Below, piece after piece: positions 1-6,728 of a stretch of 6,728 bases of DNA. The position numbers and the translations under genes are program-made. The notes beneath the pieces are model-generated. The model saw only the letters and a program-made list of their open reading frames with translations, searched no databases and was not told the origin of the DNA. Origin of the DNA: an uncultured Mycoplasmataceae bacterium (lineage in GTDB: Bacteria; Bacillota_I; Bacilli_A; Mycoplasmatales; Mycoplasmoidaceae); the NCBI GenBank assembly GCA_947176435.1, contig CAMWQH010000033.1, positions 1 through 6,728 of the forward strand. The letters run 5' to 3'. Every line of letters begins with the position of its first letter. Positions within the stretch are counted from its first letter, which is position 1.

Positions 1-241
1 ATCTAGCTGCAGTTTGAAAGTTGTTAGATTTTGTTTTTTGATAATCTAATTTAGTTGCTTTCTTCGTAAACAACTTTATTTTGTTTTTTTTGCAATAATT
101 TTCAACAATCTTTTGGTCTCTAATTGCGGATTTTCTTTTATTGTAATTTATATGACAAACTACATAAATATACTTCTTATATTTATGTAATAAGGCCATT
201 GAATCTGGTCCTCCAGAGACAGCAGCTAAATATTTTTTCAT
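1..241 (-). CDS. tilS: tRNA(Ile)-lysidine synthase, N-terminal part (runs off the left edge)
   Basis: The first 80 residues of TilS, the enzyme that uses ATP and lysine to convert C34 of the CAU-anticodon tRNA-Ile to lysidine, so that it reads AUA and is charged with Ile. The start MKKYLAAV leads directly into the PP-loop ATP-pyrophosphatase motif SGGPDS at residues 9-14. CHINYNKR (29-36) fits the family's second strand motif, and NFQTAAR (74-80) fits the conserved N-F-x-x-x-A-R segment. The ATG lies 3 nt beyond the fhs stop on the same strand, so the two genes are probably co-transcribed and translationally coupled. No Shine-Dalgarno sequence precedes it; the upstream bases are an A-rich run inside the end of fhs. 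The C-terminal tRNA-binding part is outside the window, so completeness cannot be judged. The identification is secure because the PP-loop sits at the extreme N-terminus together with the other two motifs. Confidence 0.93.
   Translation of the reverse strand, partial: MKKYLAAVSGGPDSMALLHKYKKYIYVVCHINYNKRKSAIRDQKIVENYCKKNKIKLFTKKATKLDYQKTKSNNFQTAAR
161..189. repeat. 12-bp perfect inverted repeat inside tilS
   Basis: Arms 161-172 (tacataaatata) and 178-189 (tatatttatgta) are exact reverse complements around a 5-nt loop. In the tilS mRNA this would be a stem-loop starting about 50 nt downstream of the start codon. The arms are almost pure A/T, so the stem is weak for its length and chance is a real possibility. 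No U-tract follows it on the minus strand, so it is not a standard terminator. Confidence 0.5.
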
Positions 242-244
242 AAA

Positions 245-1816
245 TTACATTTTTTTAGCTTGTGGACATTTAGACAATCCAGGCATTCTAAAGATACTTC
301 CAGTTAATAGAATAATAAATTTAGCACCATTAGCCAAAATAATATCTTTTACATGAATGTCAAAAGGCTTGTTAATTACCGAAATATTTGCATCATCTGT
401 AAGACTTGCAGGAGTTTTAGCCATACAAATGTAATACCCTTTTAATTTAGAAAATTCTTTTAATTTCGTTTTAGCTAAATCTGAATAAACAACTCCTTTA
501 GCACCATAACATTTAGTCACGATCTTCTTAACTTTACTTTCTAATGAATCATTTAGTTCATAGATTCTTTTTGCAGAAGATTTTTTAGCACAAAGTTTTA
601 CAACTTTCTTTGCTAAATCAATAGTTCCTTTTGAGCCATCAGCAAAGTTTGTACATAATGAGAATGGAATTTTTTGTTCTGTCAAGAATTTTTGAATTAA
701 TTTAATTTCCTTTGGAGAATCGGTATGGAATTTATTAATTCCGACAACAAAAGGAACATTAAAGTTTTTAATGTTATTAATGTGTCTTTGTAAATTATCA
801 AAGCCATTTTTTAGTGAAGATAAGTCTTCTTTTGATAAATCAGTTGCACCACCATGCATTTTTAAAGATCTTAAACTTGTTACTAAAACGATAGCGTTAG
901 GAAATTTTCCTAATTCATTTGTAACGATATCCATGAATTTTTCAGCGCCCAATTCACTAGCAAATCCTGCTTCAGTTACAGTATAGTCTCCTATATTTAG
1001 TGCTGTGTTTGTTGTAACAATAGTATTGCAACCGTGTGCAATATTTGCAAAAGGACCACCATGAACTAATGCAAGGTTACCTTCTAATGATTGAACAGCG
1101 TTTGGATAGAATGCAGTATTTAAAATTTTTAATATTGCATTTGTAATACCTAAATCTTTAACATATATAGGTTTGTTTTTTTTAGAATAAGCAACAATGA
1201 TGTTGTCAATTTTATTTTTTAACTCAGTTAAGTTCTTAGATAAACAGAATATAGCCATTAATTCAGATGCGGCTGTAATATCAAAACCTGTTTTATATGA
1301 AATGTTTTTCTTTGGATCAATATTAACTGTAATACTTCTTAAAGCACGGTCATTCATATCAACAACACGTTTCCAAATAATTTTATTAACATCAATATTT
1401 AATGGGGAGTTTCAATAAACTTCATTATCAACACAAGCAGCAATTAAGTTATTTGCAGCAGTAATTGCGTGCATATCTCCTGTAAAATGGAAATCGATTT
1501 CATCTTTAGGTACCACTTGAGATTTTCCTCCACCATTTGCTCCACCTTTAGCACCAAATACAGGCCCCATAGACGGTTCTCTAATTGCAACAATACTAGA
1601 TTTACCAATTTTGTTTAATCCATCATTTAAACCAATTGATACAGTTGTTTTTCCTTCGCCAGCCGGTGTAGGACTAGTTGCAGTAACTAAAATTAATTTA
1701 CTAGATTTTTTTGGTGTCTTAAAAACAGGTTTAATCTTTGCTACATATTCACCATAATTGATACAACCACTAGTAGGAACGTTGTATTTTTTTAGAATTT
1801 TATTAATATTTGTCAT
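245..1816 (-). CDS. fhs: Formate-tetrahydrofolate ligase (10-formyl-THF synthetase)
   Basis: Cytoplasmic enzyme making 10-formyltetrahydrofolate from formate, THF and ATP; this is the formyl donor for initiator Met-tRNA and for purine synthesis where that exists. The reading frame is 523 residues, with one UGA at 1412-1414 read as Trp 135; it is not a frameshift or broken gene. Visible motifs: nucleotide-binding loop TPAGEGKTT (residues 50-58), then REPSMGPVFG and the Gly-rich GGANGGGKSQVVP, HFTGDMHAI, GFDITAASELMAI, HGGPFANIAHGCN, EAGFASELGAEKF, LRSLKMHGG, VVGINKF and the C-terminal GSIFRMPGL. All occur in family order. The protein is somewhat shorter than the usual 550-560 residues, mainly at the N-terminus and in small gaps. 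The start at 1814-1816 is the only sensible ATG before the upstream promoter and terminator. It is the first gene of a unit with tilS. There is no Shine-Dalgarno sequence; see the promoter entry. Confidence 0.97.
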
Positions 1817-1817
1817 A

Positions 1818-1842
1818 ACTTATTTAATTATATTAAATAAGT
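1818..1842 (-). promoter_or_regulatory. fhs promoter: TATAAT inside a 10-bp inverted repeat
   Basis: On the minus strand a perfect TATAAT occupies 1832-1827. The usual 6-8 nt spacing puts the transcription start near 1820-1819, only 3-4 nt before the fhs ATG, giving an almost leaderless mRNA. No good -35 box is seen (an AT-rich run lies at that distance), which is common in mycoplasmas. The -10 box is at the centre of an exact inverted repeat with arms 1818-1827 (acttatttaa) and 1833-1842 (ttaaataagt) and a 5-nt spacer. The symmetry could be an operator, but the region is so AT-rich that it may be chance. The upstream terminator at 1848-1879 means fhs needs its own promoter here. Confidence 0.6.
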
Positions 1843-1847
1843 AATAT

Positions 1848-1879
1848 AAAAAATAAAAACCCCACTTATTGTGAGGTTT
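1848..1879 (-). terminator. Rho-independent terminator after tRNA-Thr
   Basis: On the minus strand, AACCTCAC and GTGGGGTT (arms 1878-1871 and 1865-1858) form an 8-bp stem with one U·G wobble and an AAUAA loop, extended by one A-U pair. It is followed at once by a U-rich tract, TTTTTATTTTTT. The wobble becomes a C/A mismatch on the plus strand, so the signal is strand-specific. It begins about 12 nt past the tRNA CCA end and would terminate the lipoprotein/tRNA transcript before the fhs promoter. Confidence 0.85.
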
Positions 1880-1890
1880 ATTAAGTTAAA

Positions 1891-1964
1891 TGGTGCTGAA
1901 TCCGAGAATCGAACTCGGGGCGAGTGATTACCATTCACTTATTTTACCACTAAACTAATTCAGC
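1891..1964 (-). tRNA. tRNA-Thr, anticodon GGU, CCA encoded
   Basis: A complete 74-nt cloverleaf. The acceptor arms GCTGAAT and ATTCAGC pair perfectly over 7 bp, followed by discriminator A and a genomically encoded CCA (1893-1891). The D stem is GTTT/AAAT with GG in the loop. The anticodon stem AGTGA/TCACT closes the loop ATGGTAA, giving anticodon GGT, which reads ACC and ACU (Thr). The variable region is 4 nt. The T stem CCGAG/CTCGG carries the loop TTCGATT. The GCUGA...UCAGCA acceptor and GGU anticodon resemble bacterial tRNA-Thr(GGU). The 5' end is 5 nt from the stop codon of the lipoprotein gene on the same strand, and a terminator follows. I see no convincing separate promoter, so it is probably released from the lipoprotein transcript by RNase P and 3' processing. 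Confidence 0.96.
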
Positions 1965-1969
1965 TAGAA

Positions 1970-2830
1970 TTACTTGGTGGTGTCAGAAGAATCACCATAC
2001 AATTCATCTAAATAATTGTTCATGTCATCAATATTATTTGAAGAAATCGTTTTAGCACCAACAGGTTTGCCGTCTTTTCAAAATATAAAATAAGGTGCAT
2101 TAGAAACACAAGATGTAGATGAATCAACTATTATTCCTCATTTATCAGAACTTGAAAGATCAGTTAAGAATTTTGAATCAAAATCAGGAAATAGTGTAGA
2201 GATTTGAGTTACATAATATCTAAATAATTTAGCTCCATCATCATTTCTTATTCATTCATTTTTTTTGCATGAAAGTCCATATGGAACTTTTTCATCTTTA
2301 TGATACTTATGATAGTAGTCATATTGTTCTTCTGTCCATTTTGCATATGGAGATATTACGGGTTTATCATTACCGCCTTTTCATAAATCCATTAATGAAA
2401 CAAAACCAACACCATTAGATATTTTTGTCATTTTGTCACTACTCTTTGAATACTGTCAAGCATTCATTAAAGGAGATGAACTGTTAATATAATCATTAGA
2501 AATATCATAAGAACTTACAGCATAAGAACCAAAAAGTCAATTATAAGAATCAGATGTAAAACCATTAGTGACTGTAGGAGTGCCCAACATAATAGCATAA
2601 TTACCATTATGGAATTTTTTAGTTCCATAAAGTAATTTCTTTAATGAAACATTTGGTGAACTCATGTCATTTCAAGTTCAATTTTTATTAGAATCACTTG
2701 ATATTTTGTCAAAATCAAGGTATTTTAAATAGTAGTCTGTACTTGGTGCACATGAAGAAAGAGTTGTAGCTATTGGCATTGCTACTGCTCCAATTAATAA
2801 TATTGGTAAAATCTTAAAGATTTTTTTCAT
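1970..2830 (-). CDS. Predicted lipoprotein with a thioredoxin-like C-terminal region, function unknown
   Basis: A 286-residue protein that I do not recognise as a named family. Residues 1-27 form a lipoprotein signal: lysines after Met, a hydrophobic core ILPILLIGAVAM, and a lipobox ending TLSSC, so Cys27 should be lipidated and the protein anchored outside the cell membrane. The mature part is rich in Ser, Asn, Asp, Tyr and Trp (9 Trp, 8 of them UGA). Residues about 199-277 look like the second half of a thioredoxin fold: an amphipathic helix (199-212), a strand (231-236), a cis-Pro-like segment NAPYFIFWKDGKPV around Pro246, a hairpin strand and a final helix. The strand at 76-84 could be the first sheet strand. 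No CXXC is present; the only other cysteines are C188 and C241, so redox catalysis is unlikely unless these pair. The fold is my inference. The ATG at 2830 is chosen because it puts the signal peptide at the N-terminus; an in-frame ATG at 2890 would overlap miaB. It is followed directly by tRNA-Thr. Confidence 0.85.
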
Positions 2831-2843
2831 AATTTGTTCTACT

Positions 2844-2851
2844 ATTATAAT
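2844..2851. promoter_or_regulatory. Palindromic -10 box shared by miaB and the lipoprotein gene
   Basis: The 53-bp region between the two divergent start codons (2831-2883) contains ATTATAAT, which is its own reverse complement. It therefore offers a perfect TATAAT to the plus strand (2846-2851, start near 2858, miaB leader about 26 nt) and to the minus strand (2849-2844, start near 2838-2836, lipoprotein leader about 6-8 nt). A second plus-strand candidate, TATAAA at 2869-2874, would give a nearly leaderless miaB mRNA. No clear -35 box is visible in either direction. Confidence 0.55.
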
Positions 2852-2883
2852 GTTTATATTGAATTCTATATAAATATTTTTAT

Positions 2884-4326
2884 ATGGCAAAAAACCATTT
2901 TGTAGTTTTAAACACTCCTGAATATAAAATTTCTAGTAAACGTAAGGTTTTAACAAGTTTACAAAAAAGAAATTTTAAATTTAATACTAAACATTTAATG
3001 ATAGGCAATGGTTTAACATATTATGTTAAGACTTATGGTTGCCAGTCTAACATAAAAGATTCAGAGAACATATCGGGAATATTAAATAAATTAGGTTTTA
3101 AAGAGCAAAAAGAGATTTTAAAAGCAGATTTAATTATTCTTAATACATGTGCTATTAGGGAAAATGCAGAAAAAAAAGTTTTTGGAGAAATAGGTTTTTT
3201 AAGCAAATTAAAAAAAACTAATCCTAAGTTTGTTTTCGGAATTTGTGGTTGCATGGGTCAAGAAGAACATGTAATTCAAAAAATTATGAAATCAAATAAC
3301 AATATTGATTTTGTTTTTGGAGTTCATAACATTCATGATTTGCCTTCTATTCTTTGCGATGTAATTAAAAATAAAAAACGGATCATAAATGTTTTATCAA
3401 ACCCCAAAAGTATGTATGAATCTATACCATCATCAATTGGTTCAAAAGTAAAAGCTTTTGTTAACATCATGCAAGGTTGTGATAATTTTTGTACATATTG
3501 TATTGTTCCGTATGTAAGAGGGCAAATGCACAGCCGTTCAAAGCAAGATATTCTTAATGAAGTTAAGAAACTTATTAAAGAAGGTTATAAAGAAGTAACT
3601 CTTTTAGGACAGAATGTTAATTCATATGGTGTTGATTTTAAAGATAAATCTTATAAGTTTTGAAATTTATTAGAAGATGTTGCAAAAACAAAAATTCCTA
3701 GAGTAAGATTTGTAACTTCTAACCCATGAAATTTTGATCTAAAAATAGTTGATGTAATGAAAAACTATTCAAACATCATGCCTTATATTCATTTACCAGT
3801 GCAATCTGGCGATGAACAAATACTAAAAAGAATGAATCGAAAAGTTTTAGTTAAAGATTATTTAAAGAAAATTCAATATATAAGAAAAAATATTAAAGAT
3901 AGCGCAATATCTACTGATCTTATTGTTGGTTTTCCAAATGAATCTGAAAAAGCTTTTAATAATACATTAAAACTTTATAAACAAGTAAAATTCGACAACG
4001 CATATACATTTATTTATTCTCGAAGAGAAGGTACACCAGCAGCTAAAATGCCAGATAAAATTTCTTTAGAAACAAAACAAAAACGTTTACAAAAATTAAA
4101 TGAGTTAGTTAAGAAATATAGCAAAGAAAATAACGAAAAATATGTAGGCAAAATACTTGAAGTATTGGTTGAAGGAAAATCAAAAACTAATGTAAATACT
4201 TTTACAGGGTACTCTCCCAATTGAAAAGTTGTTAATTTTACAGGTAAATGCAAAATCGGAGATATTGTTAAAGTAAAAATTTCTTCTGCATCTAGATTTT
4301 CCTTAAATGGTTCATTAGTAATCTAA
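2884..4326 (+). CDS. miaB: tRNA-2-methylthio-N6-dimethylallyladenosine synthase (MiaB)
   Basis: A radical-SAM methylthiotransferase that turns i6A37 of tRNAs reading UNN codons into ms2i6A37. The protein has 480 residues, with three UGA codons read as Trp (260, 282, 447). Order of parts: a basic N-terminal extension (1-45); the UPF0004 domain with the cluster-binding cysteines C53 (YGCQSN), C89 (NTCAIREN) and C123 (CGCMGQEE); the radical-SAM motif CDNFCTYC with C199, C203 and C206; TLLGQNVNSYG; HLPVQSGDEQILKRMNR; STDLIVGFPNE; YTFIYSRREGTPAAKM; and a C-terminal TRAM-like domain ending FSLNGSLVI. NTCAIRENAEKKVFGE and the extension point to the MiaB branch (as in Bacillus) rather than RimO or MtaB. 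The ATG at 2884 is the first in frame after a stop at 2848; Met at 2998 would lose only the extension. No Shine-Dalgarno sequence is seen. The 3' end overlaps the convergent transporter gene by 12 nt. Activity needs a MiaA to make i6A, which is not in this window. Confidence 0.96.
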
Positions 4327-4328
4327 TG
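4313..4328. repeat. Small inverted repeat at the overlapping convergent gene ends
   Basis: CATTAG (4313-4318) and CTAATG (4323-4328) pair around a 4-nt loop. The miaB stop (4324-4326) lies in one arm and the transporter stop (4315-4317, read on minus) in the other. On the plus strand it is followed by CCTTTTC, a poor U-tract; on the minus strand there is none. It is at best a weak bidirectional terminator. Confidence 0.4.
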
Positions 4329-6006
4329 CCTTTTCAGCGATAGACATTTTTTGTATTTTTGTAGGAACAAAGAATGCCATAGATTTGTCATTAATTTTTG
4401 CTTTAATTTTTGTGAAACCAAGTCTTTTATTTACGTATCAACTACAATATAATGTCATTAAAATAGATGAAATACTTGCACTAATAACATATGTTGGTAT
4501 TAGTATTCAAATATTATCTGATGCAACACATATTAATCTTAAGATAAACAATGTAGGATAGTAAACTATTACATCTTGTAAGATTGAAGCAATATTTGCT
4601 CTCAATATATTGTTTGTTCCTTGAAATAATAAAATACCTGATACTTGAAAAGAAAAAGTAGGAAGAAGTAATAAATCAATAACTAGATAAATGTATGCAT
4701 CGTGCATCATTGATTTATTAATTTCAAATAATTGTAATACTTGTATTCCGATCCCTGAAATAAAACCAAAACAAATTAATGCAAAAGTAAAAGAAATAAA
4801 AATAGTATATCAATATGTTTTTTTAATTCTTTTAAAATTACAAATTGCATAATTATACGAATTGATTGGTCTGCTTCCATCTACTATTCCTCACATTGTA
4901 GCAAATAGTAAATTCATTATTGGTAATACTCCTGCAGATATTGTCATAAAATATTCACCACCACCAGCAACATTAACATCAATACATGTTTGTGACAATA
5001 TTGGTAAATATACCATCATAGCAATTGAGTAAGTAAAATCAGTTAAAAATCCAGAAAGTCCTAACAAATTAATAGGTAGAAATAATTTAAAGTTTAGTTT
5101 AACATTGTTAAATAATGATAAAGTTCTAAAATGTATTCATGTAAATTTTTTCTTTTTGTTCAAATAACAAACGTAGGATAATAAAGCGGTTAAATTAATT
5201 ACTCATCCAGAAAAAGTAGCAATACCACCAGATTGCATCCCTCTTTTTGCATATCAAATTAATAAGAAATCCAATAATACATTTACTATATTTGCAGCAA
5301 TAGAAATAAGAGTAGGGAAGACAAGTCTACCTTCTGCCCTTATCAATACTGAAAATAAATTAATTAAACAAGGAAGAACCGGACCTAATGACAAAATAAA
5401 AATAAAATCATGAGCATATTTAATTTGTGTTGTATGCACAGTGTGATAATATTCATTTAACTTATTAACAATATCACCTTCGCCTTTAACAACAACTTCT
5501 TTACCTGCCATAGAAGTTAATATTTGAGTACAGAAAACACCAAATATAAAAGTCATTAATAATCCAATAGTGGTTGTTGTTCAAAAACCCATCTTATAAG
5601 ATTCATACCCTTTTTCTCTGTTGTTTTTACCAATGGCTTGAGTAAAAATGATTCCTGTACCAGTAGAGATAAAAAAGGGCATACACAATAGAACTAAAGA
5701 TATAGGTGATGAAATGGTTATTGCTGTTTTGATTACTTCACCAGGACCATAAAAAATTAATGAGGAATCAACTTGTTGAATTCATGATTTGATAGTTTCT
5801 TCTGAATAACCAAATATATTTTCACATGTATGTACTCCATCATGAGGAACAAGACGAGCTATTAGTATTTGATCTACAAACCAATAAATACCCATCATTA
5901 ATGAAATTAATAATCCGGGGATAATAATTTTTATTAGAGCTTTCAATAAAGGAGTTTTTACATACAACTCATAGGCTCTTTTGTTTTCAATAAATTTGTT
6001 AGCCAT
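4315..6006 (-). CDS. MATE-family multidrug/toxin efflux transporter
   Basis: An integral membrane protein of 563 residues, predicted to export organic cations or drugs in exchange for Na+ or H+; the substrate cannot be read from sequence. It reads continuously with nine UGA codons as Trp and one UGG. The start, KTPLLKALIKIIIPGLLISLM followed by YWFVDQILIARLVP (residues about 18-54), matches the first MATE helix. Later features include the P-x-x-x-S-T-G-T-G-x-x-F-T segment (110-122), IRAEGRLVFPTLISIAANIVNVLLDFLLI (about 222-250), and in the second half LLFATMWGIVDGSRPINSYNYA (about 365-387), the counterpart of the G-x-x-D-G-x-x-P-x-x-x-Y-N motif. About 12 membrane helices are apparent. It is longer than the usual roughly 450 residues because of hydrophilic loops at about 55-90 and 168-198 plus a longer C-terminus. 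The ATG overlaps the helicase stop (TAATG), indicating an operon with translational coupling. No Shine-Dalgarno sequence is seen. Confidence 0.9.
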
Positions 6007-6728
6007 TATCTAAACTTATTTTTCTTTGTCTTTCTAATATTAGAAGTCAATAATCTTTGCTTTACTTGATTTTCTATGTATTCGTGTTTTTTCTTTTGTT
6101 TAATTTTATTAATTTGTTGCTTAATTTTTTTCTTATATCCAGGTTTTACTTTTTTAGAGTTAACTCTAATGATTTTTTGAATCTCTGCATTTGTTTTAGA
6201 ATCAAATCTTGGTTTAGATTTGATTCTTAATCTTAAATTTTTATTGATTAATTCATTATATTTATTTATCAGTAAAAAATTTCAATTTATGTTCTTTCGA
6301 GATAATCTATTGATTTGTTGATCGTAGTTTTTATTGTAAATAACATACGATGTTCCGCTAGTGTTGTTTCTTCCACATCTACCAACACGATGAATATATC
6401 AAACGTCATCTTTTGGCAGAGAGTAAGAAATTATAACATCAGCTCCAGTTATATCTAAACCACGAGACACTAAATCTGTAGCAATCAAATATTGATATTT
6501 ATTGTTATTGATTTCTTTAAATATTTTTTTTCTATCATTAACTGGAAGATCTTTATGAATAATTCCTGCATTTAGTCCGTTATGAATGAACATCTCATAA
6601 ATTTTATTAACTTCATTTTTTGTATTACAAAAAACTATACAAAAATATGGGTTAATAGACTTTGTTAATTTTAAAAGAGTACCGTCAACATTTTCAAAGT
6701 TTGATGAATAAACAACATTATGTTTAAT
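6006..6728 (-). CDS. DEAD-box ATP-dependent RNA helicase, C-terminal part (runs off the right edge)
   Basis: The last 240 residues of an RNA helicase that unwinds RNA duplexes with ATP, probably in ribosome assembly or mRNA turnover. Helicase domain 2 is visible: CIVFCNTKNEV (fragment residues 30-40, motif IV region), HKDLPVNDRKKIF (58-70, the usual H-G-x-x-x-x-x-x-R segment), ATDLVSRGLDI (83-93, motif V), and YIHRVGRCGR (111-120, motif VI with its arginine fingers). After about residue 140 comes a highly basic Lys/Arg/Gln-rich tail, likely an RNA-binding extension. Two UGA codons are read as Trp. The ATP-binding domain 1 with the Walker A and DEAD motifs lies outside the window, so DEAD-box membership rests on motifs V and VI and the spacing between them; I cannot assign a specific gene (cshA, cshB, deaD and others are possible). 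It precedes the MATE gene with a one-base stop/start overlap. Confidence 0.92.
6198..6227. repeat. 12-bp perfect stem-loop inside the helicase gene
   Basis: Arms 6198-6209 (agaatcaaatct) and 6216-6227 (agatttgattct) are exact reverse complements separated by 6 nt. In the helicase mRNA it would form a stem within the basic tail, about 200 nt upstream of the MATE start. No U-tract follows on the minus strand, so it is not a standard terminator. Its role is unknown. Confidence 0.6.

Noticed and set aside
1358..1411. Apparent break dividing fhs into two reading frames
   Set aside because: The frame is continuous; the only interruption is a UGA at 1412-1414 at a plausible Trp position, and family motifs continue on both sides. 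It is code 4, not a frameshift.
771..1418. Plus-strand open frames opposite fhs
   Set aside because: They are shadows of a strongly conserved minus-strand gene; their translations show no recognisable motif.
1965..2020. Separate promoter for tRNA-Thr within the end of the lipoprotein gene
   Set aside because: The best -10-like sequence there (TATGGT) is weak and no -35 box accompanies it.
2831..2890. Upstream ATG for the lipoprotein at 2888-2890
   Set aside because: It would add 20 residues before a standard lipoprotein signal peptide, overlap the miaB start, and lie upstream of the predicted promoter.
3033..4253. Minus-strand open frames opposite miaB
   Set aside because: They lie wholly inside miaB, whose motifs are unambiguous.
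3661..4326. Apparent separate small genes after the first part of miaB
   Set aside because: Three UGA codons (3661, 3727, 4222) read as Trp restore one 480-residue MiaB with radical-SAM and TRAM parts in order.
6032..6045. 14-bp palindrome ttctaatattagaa just upstream of the MATE start
   Set aside because: One or two of this length are expected by chance in a window this AT-rich, and it lies within the helicase coding sequence.
6154..6169. 16-bp perfect palindrome ttagagttaactctaa in the helicase gene
   Set aside because: No loop and no promoter or gene boundary nearby; about 0.5 such palindromes are expected by chance at this base composition (rough estimate).
1..6728. Mobile element, CRISPR array, phage or defence system
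   Set aside because: No transposase, integrase, direct-repeat array or defence-protein motifs were seen; almost all the sequence is explained by the listed genes.

Overview
The window comes from a mollicute (Mycoplasma-like) genome. The DNA is very AT-rich. Every long gene reads through only if UGA means tryptophan (genetic code 4): across the five genes that contain Trp I count 23 UGA and 3 UGG codons. One protein is a typical mycoplasma lipoprotein. I cannot name the genus or species from this sequence alone.

Layout, left to right. (1) On the minus strand, fhs (formate-tetrahydrofolate ligase, 1816 to 245) is followed 3 nt later by the start of tilS (tRNA-Ile lysidine synthase), which runs off the left edge. 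A perfect TATAAT lies so close to the fhs ATG that the mRNA is probably almost leaderless. (2) Also on the minus strand, a 286-residue lipoprotein gene (2830 to 1970) is followed after only 5 nt by tRNA-Thr(GGU), and then by a Rho-independent terminator that would end both. (3) A 53-bp divergent promoter region contains a palindromic -10 box that could serve both directions. (4) miaB (tRNA methylthiotransferase) is on the plus strand, 2884-4326. (5) Its 3' end overlaps by 12 nt the 3' end of a convergent MATE-family transporter gene (minus, 6006 to 4315). (6) The transporter start codon overlaps by one base the stop codon of an upstream DEAD-box RNA helicase gene, whose 5' end lies beyond the right edge.

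Most genes here are housekeeping genes for translation and RNA: TilS and MiaB modify tRNA anticodon loops, Fhs supplies 10-formyl-THF (used for initiator tRNA formylation), a tRNA-Thr is encoded, and a DEAD-box helicase is present. The transporter and the lipoprotein are the membrane or surface components. The lipoprotein is the only gene I cannot name; its C-terminal half resembles a thioredoxin fold without a CXXC active site.

I see no mobile element, CRISPR array or phage gene, and no stretch over 300 bases without a gene. The most interesting points are the lipoprotein/tRNA transcript arrangement, the degenerate thioredoxin-like lipoprotein, the shared palindromic -10 box, the near-leaderless promoters, the general lack of Shine-Dalgarno sequences, and two 12-bp perfect stem-loops inside coding sequence.
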